Shown piece by piece: positions 1 to 8,342 of a stretch of 64,000 bases of DNA. The position numbers and the translations under genes are program-made. Source of the stretch: Lachnoclostridium phytofermentans ISDg (lineage in GTDB: Bacteria; Bacillota; Clostridia; Lachnospirales; Lachnospiraceae); contig NC_010001.1 of NCBI RefSeq assembly GCF_000018685.1, positions 512,001 through 576,000 of the forward strand. Direction: 5' to 3'. Every line of letters starts with the position of its first letter. Position 1 is the first letter of the stretch. The notes beneath the pieces were generated by a model that was not told the DNA's origin, did no database searches, and saw nothing but the letters and a program-made list of their open reading frames with translations.

Positions 1-1032
1 AAGCATTTTCGCGTGATAGAAGAGGAGGGGGAGTTAAAGGCGATGTTACTCTCCCTGCCACTAACCCTCAATGTGTATGATCAAATGCTATCCATCCGAT
101 ACATAGGTCTCGTGGCTGTTCATGAAAGTGCCAGAGGCAAGGGATATATGACTTTTTTAATGGAGCAAGTGATCAAGGAAATGAAGGAAGAAAAAACAAT
201 GCTTAGTGTTCTTGGTGGCCAGCGACAGCGTTATGAATACTTTGGATATGAACCGGCTGGTTTGGAATTTCATTGTGCAGTGAACAAAACAAATCTAAAG
301 CATAGCATGTTATCAAAGCCGATGGATAGCGGTATTACAATTGATTTATTAAAACAAGAATCAGTAGAAGTTGGTCAAGCTTATAAACTTTTTATGTGCA
401 TACCAGTAAGGACATTACGGGAAGAGGATTCCTTTTATGAACTCTTGCAGTCATGGAGAAGTACTCCCTATGTCATCTATAAAGATGGAGATTTTAAAGG
501 ATATCTTAGTGTCAGTGTAGAAGGAGAAACAGGACAGATAAGGGAACTGTATCGGAAGGATGATTCCGTGTCTATTACCGATATTTGTTATTTATGTATG
601 GAGAAATGTAAGGTAGAAAAATTGGAATTTGCATTATCCCTGCCAGAAATAAAAAAGGATAAGGAATTACAAAATCTTTGTGAAACCTATGAAATTACAT
701 GTAACCATTCGTTTTGCGTCTTTGATTTTGAGGCAGTTATTAAGGCTTATCTTCCTTTCTTATCGCAAACAAACACAGTACTAGAGGGAGAAGCTAGATT
801 CTATATTGAGGATGAACTATATACCATTTGTGTTGACGAAGGCTACCAAACGGTAAGAAGGGAAAGTACACTTCGGGATGTGAAGTTAAAAGATGTTCCG
901 TCCTACACCCATAAAGAAGCTGTGAGGTTATTGTTCACACCGCTTTCATCATTACAGGGGAATGAAAATTCAGAAGAACTACGCAAGTGGTTTCCGTTGC
1001 CTCTTTACTTATCGATTTTGGATGCATGCTAA
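1..1032 (+). CDS. GNAT N-acetyltransferase, Eis-like (5' end outside window)
   Basis: The frame is open from base 1 (four codons precede the GTG at 13), so the true start lies upstream and this is the C-terminal 343 residues. The segment with LVAVHESARGKGYM is the acetyl-CoA-binding loop of a GNAT fold (R/Q-x-x-G-x-G/A type), followed by the LGGQRQRYEYFGYEPAG stretch typical of Eis-like multi-domain acetyltransferases. The remaining 200 residues form the second GNAT-like part and a C-terminal sterol-carrier-like region. Substrate cannot be told from sequence. It ends 90 bp before the Tat operon and is probably transcribed separately. Confidence 0.75.
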   Translation, partial: KHFRVIEEEGELKAMLLSLPLTLNVYDQMLSIRYIGLVAVHESARGKGYMTFLMEQVIKEMKEEKTMLSVLGGQRQRYEYFGYEPAGLEFHCAVNKTNLKHSMLSKPMDSGITIDLLKQESVEVGQAYKLFMCIPVRTLREEDSFYELLQSWRSTPYVIYKDGDFKGYLSVSVEGETGQIRELYRKDDSVSITDICYLCMEKCKVEKLEFALSLPEIKKDKELQNLCETYEITCNHSFCVFDFEAVIKAYLPFLSQTNTVLEGEARFYIEDELYTICVDEGYQTVRRESTLRDVKLKDVPSYTHKEAVRLLFTPLSSLQGNENSEELRKWFPLPLYLSILDAC

Positions 1033-1122
1033 TTTCTGGATGACGGTAGTGGAATAGCGGTAGCATGCGAAACAACTCATTATACCTAATAGTACAAAAA
1101 AAGAGGCGGTTAGGAGGTAAGC

Positions 1123-1443
1123 ATGTTTAATATTGGATTGAGTGAATTCTTACTACTGTTATTGATTGCTTTCCTTGTAGTAGGACCAAAAGATCTTCCA
1201 AAGATTGCAAGAGCAATTGGTAAAGGGGTGAGGTACTTAGGTAACTTAAAAGAGGAATTCGGAGAAATTCTTAATATTGAGGAAGAAATAAATGCAGTGA
1301 AAAATGACTTTGAAGAAATAAAAGACATTACGAAAGAAGCGGAACAAGCGAGCAGAGATATTATTGATGTAATGAACGAGGCGAAAAAAGACCTTAAGGA
1401 TATTGATGGTGCTATTAGTGAGGCTAAATCAGTGGTTGAGTAA
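1123..1443 (+). CDS. tatB: Sec-independent (Tat) translocase subunit, TatB/TatA-like
   Basis: A 106-residue protein with an N-terminal membrane helix (about residues 5-20), then the hinge VGPKDLPKIARAIGK and a long charged amphipathic/coiled-coil tail. The Gly-Pro hinge is more TatB-like than TatA-like. It would sit in the cytoplasmic membrane as part of the receptor or pore for folded twin-arginine substrates. A strong ribosome site (TTAGGAGGT) lies 6-7 bases upstream of the ATG. The next genes are tatA and tatC, which fixes the pathway; the TatB versus second TatA assignment is less sure because many Firmicutes lack a true TatB. Confidence 0.85.
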   Translation: MFNIGLSEFLLLLLIAFLVVGPKDLPKIARAIGKGVRYLGNLKEEFGEILNIEEEINAVKNDFEEIKDITKEAEQASRDIIDVMNEAKKDLKDIDGAISEAKSVVE

Positions 1444-1488
1444 GTAGCCGGGAATCAAGTTTAAGAAAACATCAAGTAAATTATCACG

Positions 1489-1559
1489 TAAAACCTTAAG
1501 TAAAACCTTAAGTAAAACCTCAAGTAAAACCTCAAGTAAAACCTCAAGTAAAACATAAC
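1489..1559 (+). repeat. 12-bp tandem repeat between tatB-like gene and tatA
   Basis: Five head-to-tail copies of a 12-bp unit (TAAAACCTTAAG, with CTCAAG in later copies) start at 1489, 1501, 1513, 1525 and 1537, followed by a partial copy. The repeat fills most of the 173-bp gap before tatA. It contains no ORF and no strong hairpin. Confidence 0.85.
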
Positions 1560-1616
1560 ATAAGAAACTTTGTGGTAGTACATAAATCAATCATTGAAAG
1601 AAAAAGGAGGATTATT

Positions 1617-1796
1617 ATGAGAATCGGTACAACAGAAGTCCTATTAATTTTGGCACTTGCATTAGTACTCTTTGGCGGCGGTAAATTAGCTGGTGTAGGG
1701 AAGGCATTAGGGACAAGTATTAAAGAGTTTAAAAAGGAGGTACATAGCGAAGATTCCATATCAGAAGCGAAAGGAAACTCATCCCATGAAAACTAA
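1617..1796 (+). CDS. tatA: Tat translocase pore subunit TatA
   Basis: A 59-residue protein: short N-terminal sequence, membrane helix (residues 5-20), then FGGGKLAGVGKALGTSIKEFKKEV, the Phe-Gly hinge and amphipathic helix that define TatA/TatE. The ATG at 1617 follows AAAGGAGG at 1604-1611; an in-frame start 15 codons upstream would place the ribosome site inside the gene and add a charged leader before the membrane helix, so I reject it. The last 11 bases overlap tatC, indicating translational coupling. Confidence 0.93.
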   Translation: MRIGTTEVLLILALALVLFGGGKLAGVGKALGTSIKEFKKEVHSEDSISEAKGNSSHEN

Positions 1797-2592
1797 GCGG
1801 ATGGAAAAGCGAAACCAGGGTTACATGGATTCAAAAGAGCTTGGCGAATCCAAGACTCTGATGGAACATCTGCTAGATTTTAGAAAGGTTCTTATATTTA
1901 GTACGGCAGTAATTGTGTTATTTTTTCTTGTGATTTGGCTTTGCTGTTCTGAATGGTTACTTAACATAGTTGCAAAACCATTAATTGACCGAAATATCAC
2001 AATTGTATATACTGCAATTGCAGAGTCTTTCTCAGCCCAGATGAAGGTGTCGTTTTTATTCGCGGTCATTCTTGCCTTCCCTTTTGTACTGGGAAAGCTA
2101 TGGAGGTTTGTTGCCCCTTCACTTTACCGAAGAGAAAAGTTTGTTTACGGAGGAGTATTTTTCATAGTATTATTACTATTTGTTCTTGGTATTTTATTTG
2201 CTTATCTGATTGTATTTCATATGGCGATTAATTTCTTTGTGTTTTCAAGTGGTGCACTTGCAAAACCAATGATATCAATAGAAAGCTATGTGGGATTTAT
2301 GATTCGTTTTATGATTCCCTTTGGTATTACGTTTGAACTACCGTTGGTTATCTTAATCTTGACAAAACTTCAGATTGTAAAGCTTTCTCAGTTGATGAAG
2401 AGTCAGAAATACGTAATTTTACTATTGTTTGTTCTTGCAGCGATTCTAACACCACCAGATGTTATCTCCCAGATTATGCTTGGATTACCTCTAACGCTTT
2501 TATATGAGATAGGAGTATTAGGAGCTGCAATCGTAACAGCAAGGAGAAAGCGAAGAGAGAGTTATGAAGCAGAATCGTGCAGCCAGGCTTAA
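1786..2592 (+). CDS. tatC: Tat translocase subunit TatC
   Basis: A 268-residue polytopic protein with the TatC signature: the N-terminal cytoplasmic segment with LMEHLLDFRKVL, six predicted membrane spans, an internal FAVILAFPFVLGKLWRFVAPSLY segment and the C-terminal ILTPPDVISQIMLGLPL motif. TatC is the receptor for twin-arginine signal peptides in the cytoplasmic membrane. It overlaps tatA by 11 bases, and a strong terminator at 2637 ends the operon. An internal ATG at residue 14 could be an alternative start. Tat substrates are not evident in this window. Confidence 0.95.
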   Translation: MKTKRMEKRNQGYMDSKELGESKTLMEHLLDFRKVLIFSTAVIVLFFLVIWLCCSEWLLNIVAKPLIDRNITIVYTAIAESFSAQMKVSFLFAVILAFPFVLGKLWRFVAPSLYRREKFVYGGVFFIVLLLFVLGILFAYLIVFHMAINFFVFSSGALAKPMISIESYVGFMIRFMIPFGITFELPLVILILTKLQIVKLSQLMKSQKYVILLLFVLAAILTPPDVISQIMLGLPLTLLYEIGVLGAAIVTARRKRRESYEAESCSQA

Positions 2593-2636
2593 GTTTACTT
2601 TCTTGTATTCGCTTGAAATATTTATTAAGTATAATA

Positions 2637-2692
2637 AACCCGAATAACAATCCTTGCAGTAAGTCTTAAGGATTAATATTCGGGTTATTTTT
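2637..2692 (+). terminator. Rho-independent terminator of the tat operon
   Basis: Arms AACCCGAATA and its complement, extended inward by AATCCTT/AAGGATT, close a short loop and are followed by a T-rich tail (TTATTTTT). Confidence 0.85.
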
Positions 2693-2811
2693 AAGCATTT
2701 TATTCTTAGTTTTAAAGTCCCCTGTGACCTAGTTACATACGGAAGTTTTCTTCTTTGGTATCATCCCAGTACGAGACTATGTGAGTTAGTGATTGAAAGG
2801 AAGGAGCAGCA

Positions 2812-3024
2812 ATGTTACCAAAAGTGAAGAGGAAGGCAGAGGTTGTGAAAAATCATTGTGTTGCTTGTGGAGTGTGTGCAAACGTCTGTCCGAAGGATGC
2901 AAGTACAATTTATCGTGGAATCTATGCAGTAGTAAACGAAGAACTTTGTGTCGGATGTAGTAAATGCAGCAAGGCTTGTCCAGCAGGAACGATTCGGATG
3001 ATAGAAAGAGAGGTTTCACAATGA
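2812..3024 (+). CDS. 2[4Fe-4S] ferredoxin
   Basis: A 70-residue protein with two CxxCxxCxxxCP clusters: CVACGVCANVCP near residues 17-28 and CVGCSKCSKACP near 47-58. It would carry two [4Fe-4S] clusters as a small cytosolic electron carrier. GGAAGGAG precedes the ATG. Its stop overlaps the start of the next gene (ATGA), so the two are translationally coupled and the ferredoxin probably works with that membrane iron-sulfur protein. The redox partner is unknown. Confidence 0.9.
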   Translation: MLPKVKRKAEVVKNHCVACGVCANVCPKDASTIYRGIYAVVNEELCVGCSKCSKACPAGTIRMIEREVSQ

Positions 3025-3602
3025 AAATGAAACAACAGACAAAATGGTATGAGAAGCTATGGATAGCATCTTCAATATATCTTATATTATCACCATTTAA
3101 TATTTTATTTGCATGGCTAGGATTACTTTGTTTTTTTATTCCTCTTTTAATTTCCATGTTTAAGGGAAGCAAGGTATACTGTAACCGCTATTGTGGGAGG
3201 GGACAGTTACTTACCATATTAGGTGATCGCTTTAAGTTATCAAGAAATAAAGCAACACCTAGATGGATGCGTTCCAATTATTTTCGATATGGATTTTTAA
3301 TATTCTTTCTTACTATGTTTGTAAATATGCTCATGAACACTTATTACGTATTAAGAGGAGCGAAGGGTTTAAAGCAAGTGATTACGATTTTATGGACTTT
3401 TAAATTACCTTGGAATTTTGCCACGTATTCTTATGCATCATCTTGGATTGTGCAATTCGGATTTGGATTTTACAGTATCATGTTAACTTCCACGATCTTA
3501 GGACTTATTACAATGCTACTTTATAAACCAAGGTCTTGGTGTGTGTATTGTCCTATGGGGACTATGACACAAGGCATCTGTAAGTTAAAAGATAAGATGT
3601 AA
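3021..3602 (+). CDS. 4Fe-4S-binding integral membrane protein, NapH/CcoG-like
   Basis: A 193-residue protein with about four membrane helices. A CNRYCGRGQLL motif lies after the first two helices and a WCVYCPMGTM motif near the C-terminus, the pattern of NapH/NosR/CcoG-type membrane electron-transfer proteins. The C-terminal ferredoxin domain of that family is missing and may be supplied by the coupled ferredoxin upstream. I chose the ATG at 3021, which overlaps the ferredoxin stop codon, rather than an in-frame start inside the ferredoxin gene. The function is inferred as electron transfer across or at the membrane. Confidence 0.8.
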   Translation: MKMKQQTKWYEKLWIASSIYLILSPFNILFAWLGLLCFFIPLLISMFKGSKVYCNRYCGRGQLLTILGDRFKLSRNKATPRWMRSNYFRYGFLIFFLTMFVNMLMNTYYVLRGAKGLKQVITILWTFKLPWNFATYSYASSWIVQFGFGFYSIMLTSTILGLITMLLYKPRSWCVYCPMGTMTQGICKLKDKM

Positions 3603-3628
3603 AAGAATCTAAATAACTATAAATAATT

Positions 3629-3675
3629 ACACCCTCCTTTTTATTGTGGTATAATATGGGAGGGTGTTTTCTTTT
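3629..3675 (+). terminator. Rho-independent terminator after the ferredoxin pair
   Basis: Arms ACACCCTCC and GGGAGGGTGT flank a loop of about 18 bases and are followed by TTTTCTTTT. Confidence 0.85.
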
Positions 3676-3778
3676 ACAAAGACAAAGGAGAACGGCTTGG
3701 TGATAAATGCAAATAAGGCTTTTCGATATTTGTTTTCGCACGAGAATTTCTCTTTATTAGCGAGCGCAAGGCGCTAGA

Positions 3779-4495
3779 ATGGTGGTTAGTATGAGTGTCG
3801 GGTATTTAACGATGGATGATGGACCGTCTGATATTACACGAGATATTATCGATTATTTGACGGGAAGAGGGATAAAACCAGTTTTTTTCTTTACAGGTCA
3901 GAATATTGAAAAAAGGATGGAAGAGGGAGTTTATGCAATAAAAAAAGGAGCTATCATTGGAAATCACAGTTATTCTCATCCAAATTTTGAACAGTTAACA
4001 TTAGAGCAATGCATAAGTGAAGTTGAGAAGACAGAGGAGTTAATCAATGAGCTATACAAAAAAGCAGGTGAAGTAAGAAAGTTTAAATTATTCCGATTTC
4101 CGTATGGAGCAAGAAAACTTAATGAATCGAAAGAGTTTCAGGAGTATTTAAAGAATCAAAGGTTTTGTAAATTGGATGATATGCACATAACGAGTGAGTG
4201 GTATGATAGGGAAGGTTTGATAGAAGGCGTCGATGTTTTGTGGACCTATGATTTTACAGAATATCGCATTCAAAATGATACTTCCCTGACCTATGATGAT
4301 CTTGTTGCACGCATACACGAAAAGAAACAAGGAAGCAGTGATTCACTTCTTAATGAGGGAAGCAGACATATCGTATTATTACATGATCACGAGGAAACAA
4401 ATGCTGTAATTTCAAGGTATTATCAGAAATTTCTTGATTATGTTATGTTGCATGGGGTAGATTTTATTGAACCGGAGTTCCGATATCTGTCCTAA
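3779..4495 (+). CDS. Polysaccharide deacetylase (NodB-homology domain)
   Basis: A 238-residue protein built almost entirely of a CE4 NodB domain. The first motif reads MDDGPSD (canonical TFDDGP) near residues 12-18, carrying the catalytic-base and metal Asp; the second reads HSYSHPN near 63-69, with both metal-binding His. FRFPYGARK near 106 is the third motif, and LLHDHEE near the C-terminus the last. There is no signal peptide or membrane helix, so it may be cytosolic or exported by another route. Likely action is removal of N-acetyl groups from a glycan. An ATG at 3791 is an equally possible start. Confidence 0.85.
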   Translation: MVVSMSVGYLTMDDGPSDITRDIIDYLTGRGIKPVFFFTGQNIEKRMEEGVYAIKKGAIIGNHSYSHPNFEQLTLEQCISEVEKTEELINELYKKAGEVRKFKLFRFPYGARKLNESKEFQEYLKNQRFCKLDDMHITSEWYDREGLIEGVDVLWTYDFTEYRIQNDTSLTYDDLVARIHEKKQGSSDSLLNEGSRHIVLLHDHEETNAVISRYYQKFLDYVMLHGVDFIEPEFRYLS

Positions 4496-4588
4496 GATAA
4501 TGAAAAAAAATCTACATAATTAGTTCCTATGAAGGAAGAAAATTTTAAATTCACATAGTATTTAAAAAAGATCACTTTTTAATTACTT

Positions 4589-4658
4589 TTAACATGAAAG
4601 ATTATTTATTATTAACATGAAAGATTACTTATTATTATCATGGAAGGTTTTTTGATTA
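4589..4658 (+). repeat. 23-bp tandem repeat, about three copies
   Basis: Two near-identical 23-bp units (each beginning TTAACATGAAAGATTA) start at 4589 and 4612, followed by a more diverged third unit from 4635. Their role is unknown. Confidence 0.75.
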
Positions 4659-4707
4659 CTATTAACAAGAAAAATTACCTTACGAATTTTATCTTATTTA
4701 GAATCAT

Positions 4708-4766
4708 AAAAAGTGTATCAAAATGGTTAGACACATATTCTAAACCATTTTGATACACTTTTTTAT
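4708..4766. terminator. Bidirectional terminator hairpin
   Basis: A near-perfect stem with arms of more than 20 bases (left arm begins AAAAGTGTATCAAAATGG) and T/A runs on both sides. It sits between the + strand deacetylase and the minus strand HIT gene and can end transcription in both directions. Confidence 0.88.
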
Positions 4767-4802
4767 TATTTTCATGTATATTGTAAGTTTAATTATCCAT
4801 GA

Positions 4803-4836
4803 TGAGGAAAAGTACGCGAAGCGTAATTTTCTTATT
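4803..4836. repeat. Dispersed palindromic element, copy after the HIT gene
   Basis: GAGGAAAAG-TACGC-GAA-GCGTA-ATTTTC; the inner TACGC/GCGTA arms are perfect. It abuts the minus-strand stop at 4832 and has the same core as 15005-15047. Confidence 0.65.
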
Positions 4837-5254
4837 TAAGGTTAGCTTTTAATGTCTCGATTAATTCCTCGTATTCCTGATCGGATAATGTTTTTTGCTT
4901 AGGGTCCATAGCAAACGTGCCACCCCATTCAAACTCATCCTTATACTTAGGAACAAGATGGAAGTGAAGATGATGTCCGGTGTCGCCGTATGCGCCGTAG
5001 TTTACTTTATCCGGATGAAATGCGTTATGAATAGCATTAGCAACCTTATTTACATCTGCAAAAAATGCATTACGTTCTTCCTCTGATAATTCAATCATTT
5101 CGCTAACATGAAATTTACTTGCAACAATACATCTTCCTTTGTGGCTTTGCTCTTTAAAAAGATAAACCTTGGATGCAGGTAATTCACAGATTTTGATGCC
5201 GAATTTAGCAACTAATTCGCCTTCAGCACAATAAGCACAATTTGGGTCTAACAT
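4832..5254 (-). CDS. HIT-family nucleotide-binding hydrolase
   Basis: A 140-residue protein with the histidine-triad motif HLHFHLVPK near residue 98, the catalytic H-x-H-x-H of HIT nucleotide hydrolases and transferases. An N-terminal CAYC pair suggests a metal site, as in some bacterial members. The ATG at 5254 follows AGGAGG by seven bases; a longer reading that starts at 5320 would add an unlikely YIYIYL leader encoded by a TA-repeat. It is the last gene of a minus-strand group with the DUF4364 and radical SAM genes. The physiological substrate is unknown. Confidence 0.88.
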   Translation of the reverse strand: MLDPNCAYCAEGELVAKFGIKICELPASKVYLFKEQSHKGRCIVASKFHVSEMIELSEEERNAFFADVNKVANAIHNAFHPDKVNYGAYGDTGHHLHFHLVPKYKDEFEWGGTFAMDPKQKTLSDQEYEELIETLKANLK

Positions 5255-5326
5255 ATTGAGTCCTCCTAAATATATATATATGTAAACAAAGGGCGATAAA
5301 TATTTTGCTCTTTGTTTCATTTAAAT

Positions 5327-5848
5327 TTAATCTGCAATCAAAGAAGAGATTACATAGGTATAGATATCAGAGCTTTTCTGCTTCCAATTGTTACAGATGA
5401 GATTTGCTTCCCGCTCAGTTGGAACGGATAATTTTAAATCAATAATTGCACTGGAACCTTCCATAACACGAAGGTGTGTAATAAATTCATCTTTTTTAAC
5501 TTCAAAATAATCCGCAAGAGTGGATACCTCCTCACGCAAACTATATTTATGCTCTTTCAGATAAATATCAATGTCGTCGCGGATGGCTTGTGCAATTGTA
5601 TTGCAAAAGAAGGATAGTGTTTCCTTACCGGAGTCTGTAATTTGATAAAGAGAGCTGTTTCGAATAGTTTCAGCACTAATGTATTGATCGTCAATTAACT
5701 CAGAGATTGTCTGTTGAATGCTAAAGTAATTCGTATATTCTTTTTCTAGTATAAAATTTGTTAATTGGCCATTGGTTAGTGGAAAGTCCACCTTGTCTAA
5801 GATGTAAAGTACAATTAATTTGTAAAGCATTAGAGTTTCCGCTTGCAT
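5327..5848 (-). CDS. DUF4364 family winged-helix protein
   Basis: A 173-residue protein beginning MQAETLMLYKLIVLYILDKV, with a winged-helix-like first half (helices to about residue 75, SLYQITDSGKETLSF as wing) and a mixed C-terminal domain. This matches the Clostridia family DUF4364, thought to be DNA-binding from its fold; its targets are unknown. GGGAG lies just upstream of the ATG. It starts 14 bases after the radical SAM stop codon, so the two are very likely co-transcribed. Confidence 0.8.
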   Translation of the reverse strand: MQAETLMLYKLIVLYILDKVDFPLTNGQLTNFILEKEYTNYFSIQQTISELIDDQYISAETIRNSSLYQITDSGKETLSFFCNTIAQAIRDDIDIYLKEHKYSLREEVSTLADYFEVKKDEFITHLRVMEGSSAIIDLKLSVPTEREANLICNNWKQKSSDIYTYVISSLIAD

Positions 5849-5862
5849 TGTTGTTCTCCCTT

Positions 5863-6804
5863 CTATTCGAGATTGGTTCGAATGTATTTTCCTTGGTAAG
5901 AATTACGCTCTTTTAGTTCTTTTTGAATTGTATTTAAAACATTGCGTTTATTGCCGCTCCATAGTGGTGCGATTAGTAGATTTTTTGGTCCATCCCCAGT
6001 TATTCTATGAATTACAATATGTGGTGGTAGGTGCTCCAAACATTCTACAAGAGCATTGATATAATCTTCTAGCTGTAAAAGTGAAAACAGAGTTGGTTCT
6101 TTCCTATAGAAAGTTTCCAAATCGGTATTCTTTAAAATATGCATGAGTTGTAACTTGATCCCGTGTATTGGTAGTTTTGCTAAATAGTCAATGGTAGATA
6201 ACATCATTTCTCTCGATTCACCAGGTAAACCAAGGATAACATGTACAATAACTGGGATATTAAGATTAGACAAACGATTTAGCGCATCTTCAAAAATAGG
6301 AAGGGTATAACCACGCCGTATCAATTTAGCACTGTTTTCGTGAATGGTTTGTAGTCCAAGTTCTATATAAATTGGCTTTCTTTGATTTAATTCTGCAAGG
6401 AGTCTTAACACCTCATCAGGGAAACAATCTGGTCTGGTTGCGATGGAAAGAGCCACAATGTCTTCATGGCCCATCGCTTCTGTAAAAATAGAGCGAAGAT
6501 AATCTACAGGAGCATAGGTATTGGTATATGCTTGAAAGTAAGCAACATAACGGTTACTTTTCGCCTTTTTTGCTACCCGTTCTTTCGCTGCTTCAATTTG
6601 CTCTGTAATTGATAACTTCATACTGGTGGCAAAATCACCAGAACCACCCGAACTACAAAAGATGCAACCACCAGTCCCTAAATTTCCATCTCGATTAGGA
6701 CAAGTCATGCCGCCATTTAGTGATAGCTTGTATATCTTATCACCGAATTGTTCCTTATAATAAGCATCTAAGGAGTAATAACGCTTACCTTGCCATAAAT
6801 TCAT
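5863..6804 (-). CDS. Radical SAM protein, TIGR01212/YhcC family
   Basis: A 313-residue protein with the family's distinctive cluster motif CPNRDGNLGTGGCIFC near residues 35-50; its Cys residues bind the [4Fe-4S] cluster that cleaves S-adenosylmethionine. The TIM-barrel strands follow, with IELGLQTIHE and HVILGLPGESREMM as later conserved segments. YhcC-type proteins have no firmly assigned reaction. AAAGGATG precedes the ATG. It is the first gene of the minus-strand group with the DUF4364 and HIT genes. Confidence 0.88.
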   Translation of the reverse strand: MNLWQGKRYYSLDAYYKEQFGDKIYKLSLNGGMTCPNRDGNLGTGGCIFCSSGGSGDFATSMKLSITEQIEAAKERVAKKAKSNRYVAYFQAYTNTYAPVDYLRSIFTEAMGHEDIVALSIATRPDCFPDEVLRLLAELNQRKPIYIELGLQTIHENSAKLIRRGYTLPIFEDALNRLSNLNIPVIVHVILGLPGESREMMLSTIDYLAKLPIHGIKLQLMHILKNTDLETFYRKEPTLFSLLQLEDYINALVECLEHLPPHIVIHRITGDGPKNLLIAPLWSGNKRNVLNTIQKELKERNSYQGKYIRTNLE

Positions 6805-6932
6805 AATATCATCCTTTATATAAACAAATTAGTATCTATTCTGTTATCCGTTTCTTAGTACTTAATCGTTCCATTATTGAGAATTTGCTTCGGAACACAA
6901 AAATCAGAGGGCCGGTGCAAAAAAGTGGACTT

Positions 6933-6963
6933 TTTATGAGAAATAGCTGCACAATTTCTCATA
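6933..6963. repeat. Inverted repeat downstream of malic enzyme
   Basis: Perfect 11-bp arms (TTATGAGAAAT) around a 9-base loop lie 10 bases beyond the malic enzyme stop on the minus strand. There is no good T run, so it is a weak terminator or an mRNA-stabilising hairpin. Confidence 0.6.
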
Positions 6964-6973
6964 ATTGTATTAA

Positions 6974-8125
6974 CTACTTAATATATGCTTTCACCGCATT
7001 ACTTACTACTTCACAAACACGTTCGTCAAATGCTTCTGGAATAATATAATCTTCATTTAATTCCTCATTACTTACTAAGTCAGCAATCGCCTTAGCAGCA
7101 CCAAGTTTCATTTCTTCGGTGATTTGAGTTGCACGACCCTCCAAAGCTCCTTTAAAGATACCAGGGAAAGCAATTACGTTATTGACTTGGTTTGGAAAAT
7201 CGCTTCTTCCGGTTCCAACGACTTTAGCACCAGCTTCTTTTGCAAGGTCTGGCATAATTTCTGGAACAGGATTTGCCATAGCAAATAGAATGGAATCTTT
7301 ATTCATAGAAGACACCATTTCAGGTGCAACAATATTAGGAGCGGAAACACCGATGAAGATATCAGTACCCTTTAAGGCATCAGCAAGTGTTCCAGTAGCT
7401 CCTTCTAGGTTCGTTACCTCCATCATCTCTTTTTGCATCCAGTTTAAATTCTCAGTTTGATTTGATAGAATTCCAACTTTGTCACATAGAGTCAGATGAC
7501 AAAATCCGTAATTTAATAGAAGTTTTGTGATAGCGATTCCTGCGCTACCAGCACCATTTACAACAACCCTACAGTCTTCTTTTTTCTTATTGGTTACTTT
7601 CAAGGCATTGATTATACCAGCAAGCACAACGATTGCAGTACCATGCTGATCATCATGAAAGACAGGAATTGAGAGTTGCTCTTTTAATCTAGCCTCGATT
7701 TCGAAACATCTTGGCGCAGAGATATCTTCAAGATTAATTCCGCCAAACGCTGGCGCTATATGAATAATAGTTTTAATAATTTCTTCGGTATCCTGTGTAT
7801 CTAAACAAATAGGAAATGCATTAACGCCACCGAATTCTTTAAAAAGGACACATTTTCCTTCCATCACAGGCATAGCTGCGTGTGCACCAATATTACCAAG
7901 ACCAAGAACGGCACTACCATCACTAACTACTGCAACAGTATTTGCTTTAATTGTGTAACGATAAGCAGCTTCTGAATCATTTGCAATTACTTTACAAGGT
8001 TCTGCAACTCCAGGAGTATAGGCAAGTGCTAAATCTTCTCTTGATTTTACCTGACACTTTGAAGTTGTTTCCAATTTCCCGTTCCATTCTTCGTGCAATT
8101 TTAGTGCTTTTTCGTTAAGCGTCAT
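6974..8125 (-). CDS. NAD(P)-dependent malic enzyme
   Basis: A 383-residue decarboxylating malate dehydrogenase of the short bacterial class. It would convert malate to pyruvate and CO2 in the cytosol. Features are LAYTPGVAEPCK near the N-terminus, VVSDGSAVLGLGNIG (malic N domain), FHDDQHGTAIV around the divalent-metal Asp residues, and the Rossmann motif GAGSAGIA in the cofactor domain. I place the start at the ATG at 8125 (MTLNEKALKLHEEW), which matches the family N-terminus; a GTG at 8206 would run through structured leader sequence. A weak ribosome site (GGAAAGG) lies upstream. The gene has its own promoter and a leader of about 180 bases. Confidence 0.9.
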   Translation of the reverse strand: MTLNEKALKLHEEWNGKLETTSKCQVKSREDLALAYTPGVAEPCKVIANDSEAAYRYTIKANTVAVVSDGSAVLGLGNIGAHAAMPVMEGKCVLFKEFGGVNAFPICLDTQDTEEIIKTIIHIAPAFGGINLEDISAPRCFEIEARLKEQLSIPVFHDDQHGTAIVVLAGIINALKVTNKKKEDCRVVVNGAGSAGIAITKLLLNYGFCHLTLCDKVGILSNQTENLNWMQKEMMEVTNLEGATGTLADALKGTDIFIGVSAPNIVAPEMVSSMNKDSILFAMANPVPEIMPDLAKEAGAKVVGTGRSDFPNQVNNVIAFPGIFKGALEGRATQITEEMKLGAAKAIADLVSNEELNEDYIIPEAFDERVCEVVSNAVKAYIK

Positions 8126-8310
8126 ATAATAACCATGCCTTTCCGTTGCTTGCAAACTTTGGGTAGCAAGCACAATATTTGAACAGTGAGTAGTTAGGCA
8201 AATCACTGTACGAAAAAACTTTGTTTTTTCACACTACTTTCTTCAAACTTTGTGATTTAATTCCTTGGAATGATAGAAAGTTTGCCCTCTTATCTGAGGG
8301 CTATACTTTC
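8126..8310 (-). promoter_or_regulatory. Structured 5' leader of malic enzyme gene
   Basis: Reading the minus strand from the predicted start near 8307: a hairpin with arms GCCCTC/GAGGGC (8283-8301), an 8-bp hairpin GAAAAAAC/GTTTTTTC (8212-8229), a hairpin with arms CAGTGA/TCACTG (8184-8208), and a TTGTGC segment facing GCAAGC near 8145-8175. No known riboswitch core was recognised. Part of it resembles a repeat seen at 41552 and 62444. Confidence 0.5.
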
Positions 8311-8313
8311 ATA

Positions 8314-8342
8314 ATAATAACACTTAGTACATGGTAAATCAA
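8314..8342 (-). promoter_or_regulatory. Sigma-A-type promoter of malic enzyme
   Basis: On the minus strand, TTGATT (8337-8342), 17-base spacer, TATTAT (8314-8319). Confidence 0.65.

Larger units (their letters stand above)
4496..4831. other. Gene-free stretch between convergent genes
   Basis: 336 bp with no ORF of merit. It holds a 23-bp tandem repeat (4589-4658), a strong bidirectional terminator (4708-4766), and a palindromic dispersed element (4803-4836) that abuts the minus-strand stop at 4832. Confidence 0.7.

Noticed and set aside
2786..3172. Minus-strand 128-codon reading over the ferredoxin pair
   Set aside because: Overlaps two well-supported genes on the other strand and has no recognised motif.
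5875..5890. GGTTCGAAT as a tRNA T-loop
   Set aside because: It is inside the radical SAM gene and no acceptor or anticodon stems flank it; no tRNA was found in the window.
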